NCBI GenBank assembly: GCA_001802865.1
Contig: MHAF01000108.1
Span: 1-32,761, forward strand
From: Ignavibacteria bacterium RBG_16_34_14
GTDB taxonomy: Bacteria > Bacteroidota > Ignavibacteria > Ignavibacteriales > Ignavibacteriaceae
Length of the DNA stretch: 32,761 nt
Direction: 5' to 3'
Below, in pieces: positions 6,973 through 15,186 of this stretch (position 1 is its first letter; each line of letters starts with the position of its first letter). A program made the translations under genes and the position numbers. The notes beneath the pieces were generated by a model, which was not told the origin of the DNA, ran no database searches, and saw only the letters and a program-made list of their open reading frames with translations.

Positions 6973-9297
6973 ATGGCTAAAAATTTAGTATTAGTAGAGT
7001 CTCCGTCGAAAGCACGGACGATAAATAAATATCTTGGTAAAGACTTTAAGGTTGAAGCAACTATAGGGCATATCCGCAACCTGCCAAAAACCAAACTTGG
7101 GGTAGATATAGATAAAAATTTTGAACCTCAGTATGTTACTATCCGCGGCAAAGGGGATATTGTAAAGAAGATTAAAGCACTTGCTGCAAAAAGTAAAAAT
7201 ATTTATATCGCAACTGACCCTGACCGTGAAGGTGAAGCAATAGCTCAGGATATTGCTGATATTCTTAACGGTAAAAGTGAAACAAAAATTTACCGTGTTC
7301 TTTTCAATGAAATAACAAAGAACGGCGTTACAAAAGCAATGAAAGCTCCGCGCCCGATTGATGAGAACCTTGTTTCATCTCAAAGAGCAAGAAGAGTAAT
7401 GGACAGGATAATCGGTTATAAGATTTCTCCTTTTTTATGGAAAGCTATAATTGAAATTTCGGGAAGTACATCTCTTTCAGCTGGCAGAGTCCAATCTGTT
7501 GCTTTAAAAATTATATGCGATAGGGAAAGGGAAATAGAAAAGTTTATAACTACGGAACACTGGTCAATCTGGGCAATCTTCAAAACTGATAAAGGGGAAA
7601 CATTTAAGGCAAAGCTGTTTAGTGTTGGTGGAAAAGAGTTAAAGATACTTCCAAAATCGCGAATGACCGAAAATGACCTGAAAGAGTTCCTGGAAAAAAA
7701 CCTTTCTATTTCCTATGCCAAGTCAGCACAACAAATATTTGATAGAGTTTTAGCTAAAAAAGAATTTTTTCTAACTAACATTGTTAAGAGGAATACTAAA
7801 AGAAATCCTTCCGCGCCTTTCATTACCAGTGCACTGCAGGCTGAAGCTTCAAGAAGACTTGGTATGCGTCCAAAGCAAACAATGGTTCTTGCTCAAAAAT
7901 TATATGAAGGTATTGATCTTGGAAATGAAGGAATTGTTGGTTTAATTACCTACATGAGAACCGATTCCACAAGAGTAAGTGAAGAGGTTATTCCTTTAGT
8001 TAGGGATTTTATTAAGGAAACTTTTGGAAGAGAATATCTGCCCGAATCTCCAAACAGCTATGCAAAGAAGAAAGCTAATGTTCAAGACGCTCACGAAGCA
8101 ATCAGACCAACTTCTTTAAGATATACTCCTGAATTTGTGAAGAAGTTTGTTGATAACAGAACTTTCAAACTGTATGAATTAATCTGGAAAAGATTTGTAG
8201 CTTCTCAAATGAATCCCGCATTGTTTGAAACTACGGTTATAGATATTTCTGCAGACGAATTTCTCTTTAAAGCATTAGGAAATGCAATAGTGTTTAATGG
8301 CTTTTTACAGGTTTATGAAGAAATTGCTGAGCCAAAATCAGATGCAGATGAAAAAGCAGAATACAGAAATGAAAAAATTCCTCTTGGACTTGAAAAAGGA
8401 AACAAACTTTCTCTTGAAGAACTTCAGAAGACTCAGCACTTCACAAAACCACCACCAAGGTTTACAGAAAGTTCGCTCATCAGGGAACTTGAAAATAAAG
8501 GGATTGGAAGGCCGAGTACTTATTCATTAATTGTAAGTACAATACAGGATAGAAAATATGTTGAGCAGGTTGATAAAAAACTTATTCCAACTAAACTTGG
8601 GCAACAGGTTAATAACATTCTTGTAAAGAATTTCCCAAAAATAATTAATGAAGATTTCACTTCTTTAATGGAAAATGAACTCGATCTTATCGCTAATGGT
8701 GACATAGAATATGTGAAAGTATTAAATGATTTTTATAATCCATTTTCAGAATCTTTAAAGCTTGTTGAAAATAAAGTTGAAAAAATTTATTGTGATGTTT
8801 GCGGAAGTGAAATGGAGATTAAGTTTGGCCGTTACGGTAAATTTTTAGCCTGCACCAATTATCCAAATTGTAAGAACATAAAATCTTTCCGTGAAATTGC
8901 AGCGGCAAGTAAAGAGCCAGAATACACCGGAGGTACCTGTGAAAAATGCGGTGCCAGAACCGTTTACAGGGAAGGGAAGTTTGGAAGATTTATTGGATGT
9001 TCAAGATATCCTGATTGTGATTTTATAAAAAATATTACTCTTGGTATTGCATGTCCTAAATGTAAACAAGGCGAAATTGTAGAGAGAAAATCAAAAAGAA
9101 ATAAAGTATTTTACGGATGTTCAAGATATCCTGATTGTGATTTTGTAAGTTGGTATAAACCTATACCAATGCATTGCCTTAATGGCGATTCAGATTATAT
9201 GTCTCAGCGTTATTCTGTTAAGAAGGGAAACTATCTGAAATGCCCTGTCTGCAGCATGGAAATGGTAACTGCTGAAGTTGAAGAAGTTGAAGAATAA
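6973..9297 (+). CDS. topA: DNA topoisomerase I (type IA)
   Basis: A 774-residue enzyme that relaxes negative supercoils by cutting one strand and holding it on a tyrosine. The Toprim domain occupies about 1-115: Glu9 (LVLVESPSKA) and the DPDREGEA motif with Asp82, Asp84 and Glu86 for magnesium. The nicking Tyr327 lies in ITYMRTDSTR. The HEAIRPTS and GRPSTYS motifs follow. The C-terminus has three canonical four-Cys zinc ribbons beginning near Cys607, Cys656 and Cys694, and a fourth, weaker one starting near Cys735 (CLNGD...CPVC). The second and third ribbons contain an exact 30-base DNA repeat. The start is ATG 6973, 8 bases after the DUF494 gene. The xerC/D-type gene begins 5 bases after the stop. 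Confidence 0.97.
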   Translation: MAKNLVLVESPSKARTINKYLGKDFKVEATIGHIRNLPKTKLGVDIDKNFEPQYVTIRGKGDIVKKIKALAAKSKNIYIATDPDREGEAIAQDIADILNGKSETKIYRVLFNEITKNGVTKAMKAPRPIDENLVSSQRARRVMDRIIGYKISPFLWKAIIEISGSTSLSAGRVQSVALKIICDREREIEKFITTEHWSIWAIFKTDKGETFKAKLFSVGGKELKILPKSRMTENDLKEFLEKNLSISYAKSAQQIFDRVLAKKEFFLTNIVKRNTKRNPSAPFITSALQAEASRRLGMRPKQTMVLAQKLYEGIDLGNEGIVGLITYMRTDSTRVSEEVIPLVRDFIKETFGREYLPESPNSYAKKKANVQDAHEAIRPTSLRYTPEFVKKFVDNRTFKLYELIWKRFVASQMNPALFETTVIDISADEFLFKALGNAIVFNGFLQVYEEIAEPKSDADEKAEYRNEKIPLGLEKGNKLSLEELQKTQHFTKPPPRFTESSLIRELENKGIGRPSTYSLIVSTIQDRKYVEQVDKKLIPTKLGQQVNNILVKNFPKIINEDFTSLMENELDLIANGDIEYVKVLNDFYNPFSESLKLVENKVEKIYCDVCGSEMEIKFGRYGKFLACTNYPNCKNIKSFREIAAASKEPEYTGGTCEKCGARTVYREGKFGRFIGCSRYPDCDFIKNITLGIACPKCKQGEIVERKSKRNKVFYGCSRYPDCDFVSWYKPIPMHCLNGDSDYMSQRYSVKKGNYLKCPVCSMEMVTAEVEEVEE

Positions 9298-9302
9298 TTT
9301 TA

Positions 9303-10181
9303 ATGTTAATTGAAAAAGTAACAGAAGAATATCTTCAGTATTTGAAGAGTATAAAACGGTATTCTGAAAATACAGTTAAATCCTACCATTCAGATCTTGA
9401 AGGATTTAATTCATATTGCAATGAATATTATAACAAAGAAATTTCAGGAATCTCTGAAAAATTTATTAAATCATATTTAATGGTTTTAAGTGAAATTGGA
9501 ATTGAGCGTAAATCAATTGCAAGAAAACTTTCTGCTCTAAAAGGTCTTTTCAAGTTTGCTTTTCAAAATGAATATATCGAAATAGATCGTTGTTCAACAA
9601 TAGTTGGTCCTAAATTTTCAAGAAAATTACCAGAGATAATTTCTGTATCTTCTATTCTTGAAGCTTATAAAGAAATAGACAGAAATAAAAATTCTAAAAT
9701 GATAAAGACCATTTTTGAAATTCTTTATGGTTGTGCTATCCGTGTTGATGAACTATGCAAATTGAATTATGGAGATCTCAATCTAAAGGAAAAAACATTA
9801 AGAGTCTTTGGAAAGGGAAGTAAAACAAGAATTGTTCCTGTTGGTGAAAAATCAATAGTGGTGATAAAAGAATATTTAGATACGAAGAAGTTTGAAAGTA
9901 TATATAATCCTCTTTTCGTAACAAAGCACTCCAAAAGAATCTATCGACAATTAGTTTATAAACTTGTAAATAAATATTTATCTTTGGTTACCGATTTAAA
10001 GAAAAAAAGCCCACACATTTTAAGACACAGTGCAGCAACGCATATGCTTGATAATGGTGCTGATCTGAAAGCTGTAAAAGAAATACTTGGACATGAAAAT
10101 TTATCTACAACACAAATATATACTCACGTAAGTGTTGAAAGACTTAAATCAGCATATAAAAAATCACATCCAAAATCTTAA
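9303..10181 (+). CDS. xerC: XerC/XerD-type tyrosine recombinase
   Basis: A 292-residue site-specific recombinase of the size of XerC/XerD, which resolve chromosome dimers at dif. The N-terminal SAM-like DNA-binding domain spans about 1-90 (YLQYLKSIKRYSENTVKSY; SIARKLSALKGLFKF). The catalytic domain has Arg147 (CAIRVDEL), the beta-hairpin lysine (GKGSKTR), His238 and Arg241 (HILRH), His264 (LGHENLS) and nucleophile Tyr273 (IYTHV), so all active-site residues are kept. Whether it is XerC or XerD cannot be decided from one sequence. It sits between topA and hpf, the housekeeping setting seen in other Bacteroidota, and not beside integron or phage genes. The start is ATG 9303. No dif-like site is evident in the window. 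Confidence 0.9.
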   Translation: MLIEKVTEEYLQYLKSIKRYSENTVKSYHSDLEGFNSYCNEYYNKEISGISEKFIKSYLMVLSEIGIERKSIARKLSALKGLFKFAFQNEYIEIDRCSTIVGPKFSRKLPEIISVSSILEAYKEIDRNKNSKMIKTIFEILYGCAIRVDELCKLNYGDLNLKEKTLRVFGKGSKTRIVPVGEKSIVVIKEYLDTKKFESIYNPLFVTKHSKRIYRQLVYKLVNKYLSLVTDLKKKSPHILRHSAATHMLDNGADLKAVKEILGHENLSTTQIYTHVSVERLKSAYKKSHPKS

Positions 10182-10198
10182 CTTTTTGCGGAGGTTAT

Positions 10199-10501
10199 AT
10201 GAATATCTTAATAACAGCAAGAAAATTTAAAGCTCGCCAGACACTAAAGGATTTTATCTCTTCAGAGGTAACCACACTAAAAAAGTACAATGATGATATT
10301 ATGAGTGCTGATGTAAAACTAAGTTACTTAAATACAAAGGATAGTATTAAGAGTGCAGAAATAATTTTACAGGTTCCGGGTCAAATATTAAGTGCAACAG
10401 ATGAATCGGATGATTTTGAAAAATCAGTAAGTTATGCCGTTGAGAAACTTTCAAGACAATTGAAGAAACTGAAAACAAAAAGAGTGCAAAAGGTAAGATG
10501 A
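10199..10501 (+). CDS. hpf: Ribosome hibernation-promoting factor (short HPF/RaiA type)
   Basis: A 100-residue protein of the HPF/YfiA family, which binds the decoding region of the small subunit and keeps ribosomes inactive in slow growth. Only the N-terminal beta-alpha-beta-beta-beta-alpha domain is present: NILITARKFKARQTLKDFI, VKLSYLNTKD, SAEIILQVPG, then a Lys/Arg-rich terminal helix (YAVEKLSRQLKKLKTKRVQ). It lacks the C-terminal dimerisation domain of long HPF, so ribosome pairing would need other contacts. Start ATG 10199 has a strong GGAGG at 10190-10194. Its TGA overlaps the ATG of hprK by four bases (ATGA), so the two are translationally coupled. Pairing with xerC upstream is common in Bacteroidota. 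Confidence 0.88.
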   Translation: MNILITARKFKARQTLKDFISSEVTTLKKYNDDIMSADVKLSYLNTKDSIKSAEIILQVPGQILSATDESDDFEKSVSYAVEKLSRQLKKLKTKRVQKVR

Positions 10502-11511
10502 TTAAAATAGATCAAAAAGCGATTTCCAGGAAGGAATTCATTACGGTTGAATTTCTTTATGAAAATTCTAAAGATCTTGCTAAACTAAATTTATACTCTG
10601 ACACCTCTGGTTTTAACAGAAAGATCTATGAACAGAACCTGCATAGACCAGGATTAGCTCTTGCAGGGTTTGTAGATCTTTTTTCATTCTCACGCGTTCA
10701 GGTTTTTGGAAATACTGAGATGAAATATTTAGCTCAGTTATCCAACGAAAAAAGAGTTGAAGCAATAGAAAGAATTTTTAGGTTCAGTATTCCTTGTATT
10801 ATTCTGACTGATAACAATAAACCTTTTCCGGAGTTACTTGAACTTTCGAATAAAAATAATATTCCATTGTTCGGATCATCTCTCTCTACAACAAAGTTAG
10901 TTTATTTTGTAAGTGATTTTCTTGACGACCAGTTTGCAGAAAGGATATCTATTCACGGTTCATTTGTTGATGTCTATGGAGCGGGAATTCTTTTTATTGG
11001 AAAATCAGGGATAGGGAAGAGCGAAGTAGCTTTAGATTTAGTTGAAAGAGGTCATAGGCTCGTCGCTGATGATTTAATTATCCTTACCAAAAAAGGAGAG
11101 GGGATATTAATGGGTTCTGGTACTAACCTTGCAAAACATTTTATGGAAATAAGAGGTTTAGGAATCATTGATATTGAAAGAATGTTCGGGATAAGGGCAA
11201 TTAGATATCAGAAAAGATTAGAGATTATAGTTGAACTTGAGTTATGGGATGATGAAACAGAATATACCAGGACAGGTTTAGATGAAGAGACTGTAAATGT
11301 TGTAGGTGTTGATATTCTATATGTTAAACTTCCCATTTTACCAGGAAAAAACATTACTGTAATTTCCGAAGTTATCAGCTTAAATTATTTACTTAAACAT
11401 TATGGTTATAGTGCTGCGGAGATATTCCAGGATAAACTAACCAAAACGATAAATAATAAAAATAATATAGACTTACGTGGCGTTGATTATTTTGAACATG
11501 ACTTCGAATAA
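10498..11511 (+). CDS. hprK: HPr kinase/phosphorylase
   Basis: A 337-residue bifunctional enzyme that phosphorylates and dephosphorylates a serine of HPr or an HPr-like protein. The N-terminal domain (about 1-130) precedes the P-loop kinase domain. His153 in SIHGSFVDVYG matches the catalytic His region; the Walker A motif is GKSGIGKS (168-175); the family signature MEIRGLGIIDI follows, and then LELWDDE. The length is slightly above the usual ~310. No HPr, EI or EII genes are in the window. In several bacteria lacking sugar PTS, HprK and HPr are kept for regulation, so a regulatory job is likely but inferred. It overlaps hpf by four bases, linking it to ribosome hibernation. It closes the DUF3108-to-hprK chain. 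Confidence 0.93.
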   Translation: MIKIDQKAISRKEFITVEFLYENSKDLAKLNLYSDTSGFNRKIYEQNLHRPGLALAGFVDLFSFSRVQVFGNTEMKYLAQLSNEKRVEAIERIFRFSIPCIILTDNNKPFPELLELSNKNNIPLFGSSLSTTKLVYFVSDFLDDQFAERISIHGSFVDVYGAGILFIGKSGIGKSEVALDLVERGHRLVADDLIILTKKGEGILMGSGTNLAKHFMEIRGLGIIDIERMFGIRAIRYQKRLEIIVELELWDDETEYTRTGLDEETVNVVGVDILYVKLPILPGKNITVISEVISLNYLLKHYGYSAAEIFQDKLTKTINNKNNIDLRGVDYFEHDFE

Positions 11512-11524
11512 AAAATCTCATTTC

Positions 11525-11553
11525 TTGACAAACATACCTAATATCCTTAAATT
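11525..11553 (+). promoter_or_regulatory. Putative sigma-70-like promoter for the M23 peptidase gene
   Basis: TTGACA (11525-11530), a 17-base spacer and TAAATT (11548-11553; four of six matches to TATAAT). A start about 7 bases further on would be near 11560, only about 6 bases before the ATG at 11566. The message would then be almost leaderless, which fits the lack of a Shine-Dalgarno sequence. This is one site and is not tested. Confidence 0.4.
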
Positions 11554-11565
11554 CGCCCACTGAAT

Positions 11566-12495
11566 ATGAAAAAACTATATTATTTCTCTAAATCAAAACT
11601 TCAATTCATTGAGATAAGACATTATAAAACAAAACTTTATGCTTATTTGAGTGTTGGAATTCTTTGCTCAATTGCTTTAATTTTCACTGTTTACTCATTT
11701 GCATTATCATGGTTTGGTGTTGATACATATTCATCTTTGAATGAAGAAAATAAACTTCTCCATCAAAAGCTTAATAAAGTTATTGGGCAGTACGAATCGT
11801 TAAATAATGATCTTGATAAGCTGTTAAAAATAAATAATGAACTGCGAATTGCTGCTGATCTTGAACCAGTATCTGAAGATGAACAAATGGTTGGAGTTGG
11901 TGGTGGATATTTTGATAATACTCTTGATTTTCTCTCGGATAATTCTCAATTAAAGCTGCAGCAGGCTATCAACTATATGGAAGAAGTAGCAAGAAAAATT
12001 AATTTTGAAAAGCAGCAGTATCTGGATATATCCGAAAATTTGAAAGAGAACAAAAAATTATTCAAATCTATACCCGCAATAAAACCATGTAAAGGAACTT
12101 TAGCTATGCATGGTTTTGGAATGAGAGTACATCCCATACTTAAAATAAGAAAAATGCACGATGGTATTGATATTATTACCGACAGTGGTACGCCAGTTTA
12201 TGCTGCGGGGAATGGAATTGTTGATTTCATAGGCAACAGAGCGGGATTAGGATTGACCATTGAAATTGATCATGGATTTGGTTATAAATCAATATACGCC
12301 CATCTTTCCAAAACACTTGTGAAAGAAAAACAAAAAATTTCAAGAGGGGATTTGATTTCAAAAACCGGAAACTCCGGGTTATCTTCAGGTCCTCATTTAC
12401 ATTACGAAATTCATCATAATGGAGTTAAGCAAAATCCCAATGAATTTTTCTTTGATGATCTGAGTTTTTTTGAAACCTCAAACAGTAAAAAATAA
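11566..12495 (+). CDS. M23 family metallopeptidase with membrane anchor and coiled coil
   Basis: A 309-residue cell-envelope peptidase, expected to cut peptidoglycan cross-links or to activate amidases. One membrane segment lies at about 25-50 (AYLSVGILCSIALIFTVYSF). A coiled coil at about 55-80 follows (NEENKLLHQKLNKVI), and then a linker helix. The LytM/M23 domain is C-terminal (about 170-300). Its zinc ligands are present: His198 and Asp202 in MHDGID, and His279 in HLHYE, with His277 as catalytic residue. The intact set argues for an active enzyme, unlike EnvC/NlpD-type degenerate LytM proteins. The start is ATG 11566 without a Shine-Dalgarno sequence but just downstream of a promoter-like site. 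The DUF2795 gene begins 23 bases after the stop. Confidence 0.9.
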   Translation: MKKLYYFSKSKLQFIEIRHYKTKLYAYLSVGILCSIALIFTVYSFALSWFGVDTYSSLNEENKLLHQKLNKVIGQYESLNNDLDKLLKINNELRIAADLEPVSEDEQMVGVGGGYFDNTLDFLSDNSQLKLQQAINYMEEVARKINFEKQQYLDISENLKENKKLFKSIPAIKPCKGTLAMHGFGMRVHPILKIRKMHDGIDIITDSGTPVYAAGNGIVDFIGNRAGLGLTIEIDHGFGYKSIYAHLSKTLVKEKQKISRGDLISKTGNSGLSSGPHLHYEIHHNGVKQNPNEFFFDDLSFFETSNSKK

Positions 12496-12518
12496 TTTTT
12501 GGAGGATGAAGGTTTTAT

Positions 12519-12740
12519 ATGATATGGACAGTGGAGCTTGCATCTTATTTAGACGATGCACCTTGGCCCGCTACTAAGGATGAACTGATTGAATACGCAG
12601 AAAGAATTGGTGCACCTTATGAAGTTATCGAAAACCTGATTGAACTTGAAGAATCAGATGAACCTTATGAATCAATAGAAGATATCTGGCCGGATTATCC
12701 TTCTGATGAAGATTTCTTTTACAATGAAGATGATTTTTAA
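12519..12740 (+). CDS. Small acidic DUF2795-like protein
   Basis: A 73-residue acidic protein with the DUF2795 pattern: a hydrophobic N-terminal helix (VELASYLDDAPWPATKDELIEYAE), the W-P-A-T-K-x-E-L core, then an IGAPYEVIENLIEL helix. The final 25 residues are mostly Asp, Glu, Tyr and Pro (YESIEDIWPDYPSDEDFF). DUF2795 proteins are small and widespread and have no settled function. The start is ATG 12519, with GGAGG at 12501-12505 and a nearer GAAGG at 12508-12512. It lies between the M23 peptidase and the delta' gene, which begins 2 bases after its stop; coupled translation is likely. No metal or nucleotide motif is visible. Confidence 0.78.
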   Translation: MIWTVELASYLDDAPWPATKDELIEYAERIGAPYEVIENLIELEESDEPYESIEDIWPDYPSDEDFFYNEDDF

Positions 12741-12742
12741 TT

Positions 12743-13894
12743 TTGGATTTAGCTGGTTCTGTAATAGAACAAATGAAATTTAATTGGGAGGGAGTATATG
12801 GTCAGGAATTATCTAAAGAAATCCTATCACAACTAATAATTTCTAACAGAATCCCACATTCTTTTCTATTTAATGGTCCCAATGGAGTAGGGAAGCATCT
12901 TCTTTCTCTTCGTTTCGCTCAGTATCTAAATTATAATAATCTCCCGGAAAAATCTTCATTTATTAATAACCAGATTGCAAATCTTACAGAACCTTTCATT
13001 AAATATGTTATACCACTTCCTAGAGGTAAGAATGAAACGGATACTAGCGGCCCTGTTGAAAAATTTAACCCGGATGAAATCCAGGAATTAAAATCAGAAC
13101 TCGAAAAAAAAATTAAGAATCCTTACTACAAAATTTCGTTAACTCGAGCTAATATAATTAAAATCAGCAGCATCAGGGATATTGGAAAATTTTTGTCTCT
13201 AAATTATTCAGACGTAAAATACAGATTCATTCTCATTTCAGATGCACACTTAATGAATGAGGAATCTCAGAATGCTTTATTAAAAAATCTCGAGGAGCCC
13301 CCTGAAGGCGTAATATTTATATTATTAACTCCTTATCCTGATTTATTACGGGAAACTATTAGGTCTCGCTGCTGGAGAGTTAATTTACAACCATTACTTA
13401 ATGAACACATCAATAAAGTATTGATAGAATATTTCAATATTTCAGAGAAAATCGCAGCCGATGTTTCACCTTTTTCTGATGGCTCTGTAACTAAGGCAAT
13501 TGAATTAATTGAAAATGATTTTGAAAATTTAAAGGAAAAAACAATATCTTTTATGAGATATTCTCTTGGTGGAAAATTTAATTCTGCGTTTAATGAATTA
13601 AATCTTTATCTAATAGATAATGATTCTGGTTCAATAAAGCTTTTGATAAAGATGATAATCTCCTGGCTGGATGATATTTTAAAACACAGAATCAGCATTG
13701 ATGAGTTCTATTTTAATTCACATCGGGAAACAATAGTAAAATTTAATTCGAAATTTCCTGATGTTGAATTAAATGAAGTGATAAAAAAGCTTGATTACTT
13801 ATCCTCCACAATAAGAAACAATATTAATCTTTATGTTATTTGTTTAAATCTTGTTTTTGAACTAGCATCCTTAACCAATCGGATAAGTAAATAA
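12743..13894 (+). CDS. holB: DNA polymerase III delta' subunit (clamp-loader ATPase family)
   Basis: A 383-residue AAA+ clamp-loader subunit. It has GQELSKEILSQLI at the start, a P-loop FNGPNGVGKH (Lys followed by His, not Ser/Thr), the sensor/Walker B region LISDAHLMNEESQNALLKNL, the EEPP turn and the SRC motif (IRSRCWRVNL). The four-Cys zinc module seen in many delta'/gamma proteins between the P-loop and the Walker B region is missing. DNA polymerase III delta' is the best fit; gamma/tau would be longer. The TTG at 12743 lies two bases after the upstream stop; ATG 12773 (MKFNWEGVYGQ) is a plausible alternative that fits the usual N-terminus. Neither has a clear ribosome site. Confidence 0.85.
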   Translation: MDLAGSVIEQMKFNWEGVYGQELSKEILSQLIISNRIPHSFLFNGPNGVGKHLLSLRFAQYLNYNNLPEKSSFINNQIANLTEPFIKYVIPLPRGKNETDTSGPVEKFNPDEIQELKSELEKKIKNPYYKISLTRANIIKISSIRDIGKFLSLNYSDVKYRFILISDAHLMNEESQNALLKNLEEPPEGVIFILLTPYPDLLRETIRSRCWRVNLQPLLNEHINKVLIEYFNISEKIAADVSPFSDGSVTKAIELIENDFENLKEKTISFMRYSLGGKFNSAFNELNLYLIDNDSGSIKLLIKMIISWLDDILKHRISIDEFYFNSHRETIVKFNSKFPDVELNEVIKKLDYLSSTIRNNINLYVICLNLVFELASLTNRISK

Positions 13895-13977
13895 ACTTTC
13901 TAAATTCTGATTCTTTAACTCAATTTCTTTAAATTCATACCAATGAATTTTAATCTTATTTTAAATAGGTTTTTAAT

Positions 13978-15156
13978 ATGAAAAAAATTGTAATTACAAA
14001 TGCTAAAAGAACTCCAATAGGATCTTTTAACGGGGCCTTATCTTCTTTTAGTGCAGCACAGCTTGGCAGCTTTGCTATTAAAGCCATTCTTAAAGAATCA
14101 AAAATTGATTCCGCTATTGTAGATGAATTGATTTTTGGCAATGTATTAACAGGTGGACAAGGTCAGGCGCCAGCAAGACAAGCTGGTTTATTTGCCGGCT
14201 TACCAAATAAAACAGAATGTATGACAATAAATAAAATGTGTGGTAGCGGACTAAAAGCTGTTATGCTTGCACAACAGGCTATTCTTGTCGGAGATGCTGA
14301 AGTAGTTATTGCTGGAGGACAGGAGAGTATGACAAATGCACCTTATGTTCTTCCTAAAGCCAGAAATGGTTATAGATTAGGGAATGGAGAGATAATTGAT
14401 TCAATGGTACACGATGGATTATGGGATGTTTACAACAATATTCATATGGGAAACTGTGCCGAAGATTGTGCAAGAAAATTTTCTTTTACCAGGGAACAAC
14501 TCGACGAGTTCGCAATTAAATCTTATCAAAAAGCAATTGATGCTCAGAAGGATGGTAGATTCGAAAATGAAATGGAAAAAATTGTTATAAAAAGTAAAAC
14601 AGGGGATTTAGTAGTTGATAAAGATGAAGAACCCACTAAAGTCAAATTTGATAAGATTCCCTCATTGAAACCTGCTTTTGAAAAGGAAGGTATTATTACT
14701 GCAGCTAATGCTTCAAGCATTAATGATGGTGCAGCTGCTTTAATTGTTACCACTGAAGAAAAAGCTAAAGATTTGGGCTTAACTCCTTTAGTGGAAATTG
14801 TTGCACAGAGTTCATCAGCAAAAGCACCGATCGAATTTACTACTGCACCTGCAGACGCTATTTCTAAAGTTTTTAAAAAATCTGGTTTAAGTAAAAATGA
14901 CATTGGTTTATTTGAGATAAACGAAGCGTTTGCTGTTGTTTCATTGGCAGTTAATCAATTACTTGGTTTGAATGCAGATAAGATAAATGTTAATGGTGGT
15001 GCGGTTGCTTTGGGCCATCCTATAGGTGCAAGTGGAGCACGAATTCTTGTTACTCTTATTCATGAGATGAAACGACAGAATGTACAATACGGATTAGCTT
15101 CACTTTGTATTGGTGGTGGCGAAGCATCAGCTTTAATTGTAAAAAATTTTGATTGA
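13978..15156 (+). CDS. Acetyl-CoA C-acetyltransferase (thiolase)
   Basis: A 392-residue thiolase that joins two acetyl-CoA to acetoacetyl-CoA or runs the reverse thiolytic step. The family motifs are complete: the nucleophilic Cys in NKMCGSGLKAVM (residue ~88), NASSINDGAAA, the His in GGAVALGHPIGASGAR (about 345-360) and the second Cys in SLCIGGGEASA (~378). The length is standard for a homotetrameric biosynthetic-type thiolase. The next gene, 30 bases downstream, is 3-hydroxybutyryl-CoA dehydrogenase, so the pair covers acetyl-CoA to 3-hydroxybutyryl-CoA, usable for beta-oxidation or C4-acid metabolism. No crotonase or acyl-CoA dehydrogenase is beside them. The start is ATG 13978; an 83-base gap before it probably holds the promoter, but none is clear. 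Confidence 0.94.
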   Translation: MKKIVITNAKRTPIGSFNGALSSFSAAQLGSFAIKAILKESKIDSAIVDELIFGNVLTGGQGQAPARQAGLFAGLPNKTECMTINKMCGSGLKAVMLAQQAILVGDAEVVIAGGQESMTNAPYVLPKARNGYRLGNGEIIDSMVHDGLWDVYNNIHMGNCAEDCARKFSFTREQLDEFAIKSYQKAIDAQKDGRFENEMEKIVIKSKTGDLVVDKDEEPTKVKFDKIPSLKPAFEKEGIITAANASSINDGAAALIVTTEEKAKDLGLTPLVEIVAQSSSAKAPIEFTTAPADAISKVFKKSGLSKNDIGLFEINEAFAVVSLAVNQLLGLNADKINVNGGAVALGHPIGASGARILVTLIHEMKRQNVQYGLASLCIGGGEASALIVKNFD

Positions 15157-15186
15157 AACTAATTGAATAAATAGAAAGGTATCATT

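Noticed and set aside
7951-7965. topA as part of a mobile-element topoisomerase III
   Set aside because: The zinc-ribbon tail and smg neighbour show a normal chromosomal topoisomerase I.
9303-10181. Tyrosine recombinase as a sign of an integrative element or integron
   Set aside because: Size, intact Xer motifs and the topA-hpf setting fit a housekeeping XerC/D; no attC sites, att repeats or cargo genes.
12519-12740. Small acidic protein as anti-restriction or antitoxin
   Set aside because: The DUF2795 core pattern is clear and no toxin or phage gene adjoins it.
14544-14903. 119-residue antisense open frame inside the thiolase gene
   Set aside because: Mirror of a conserved coding region; no independent support.
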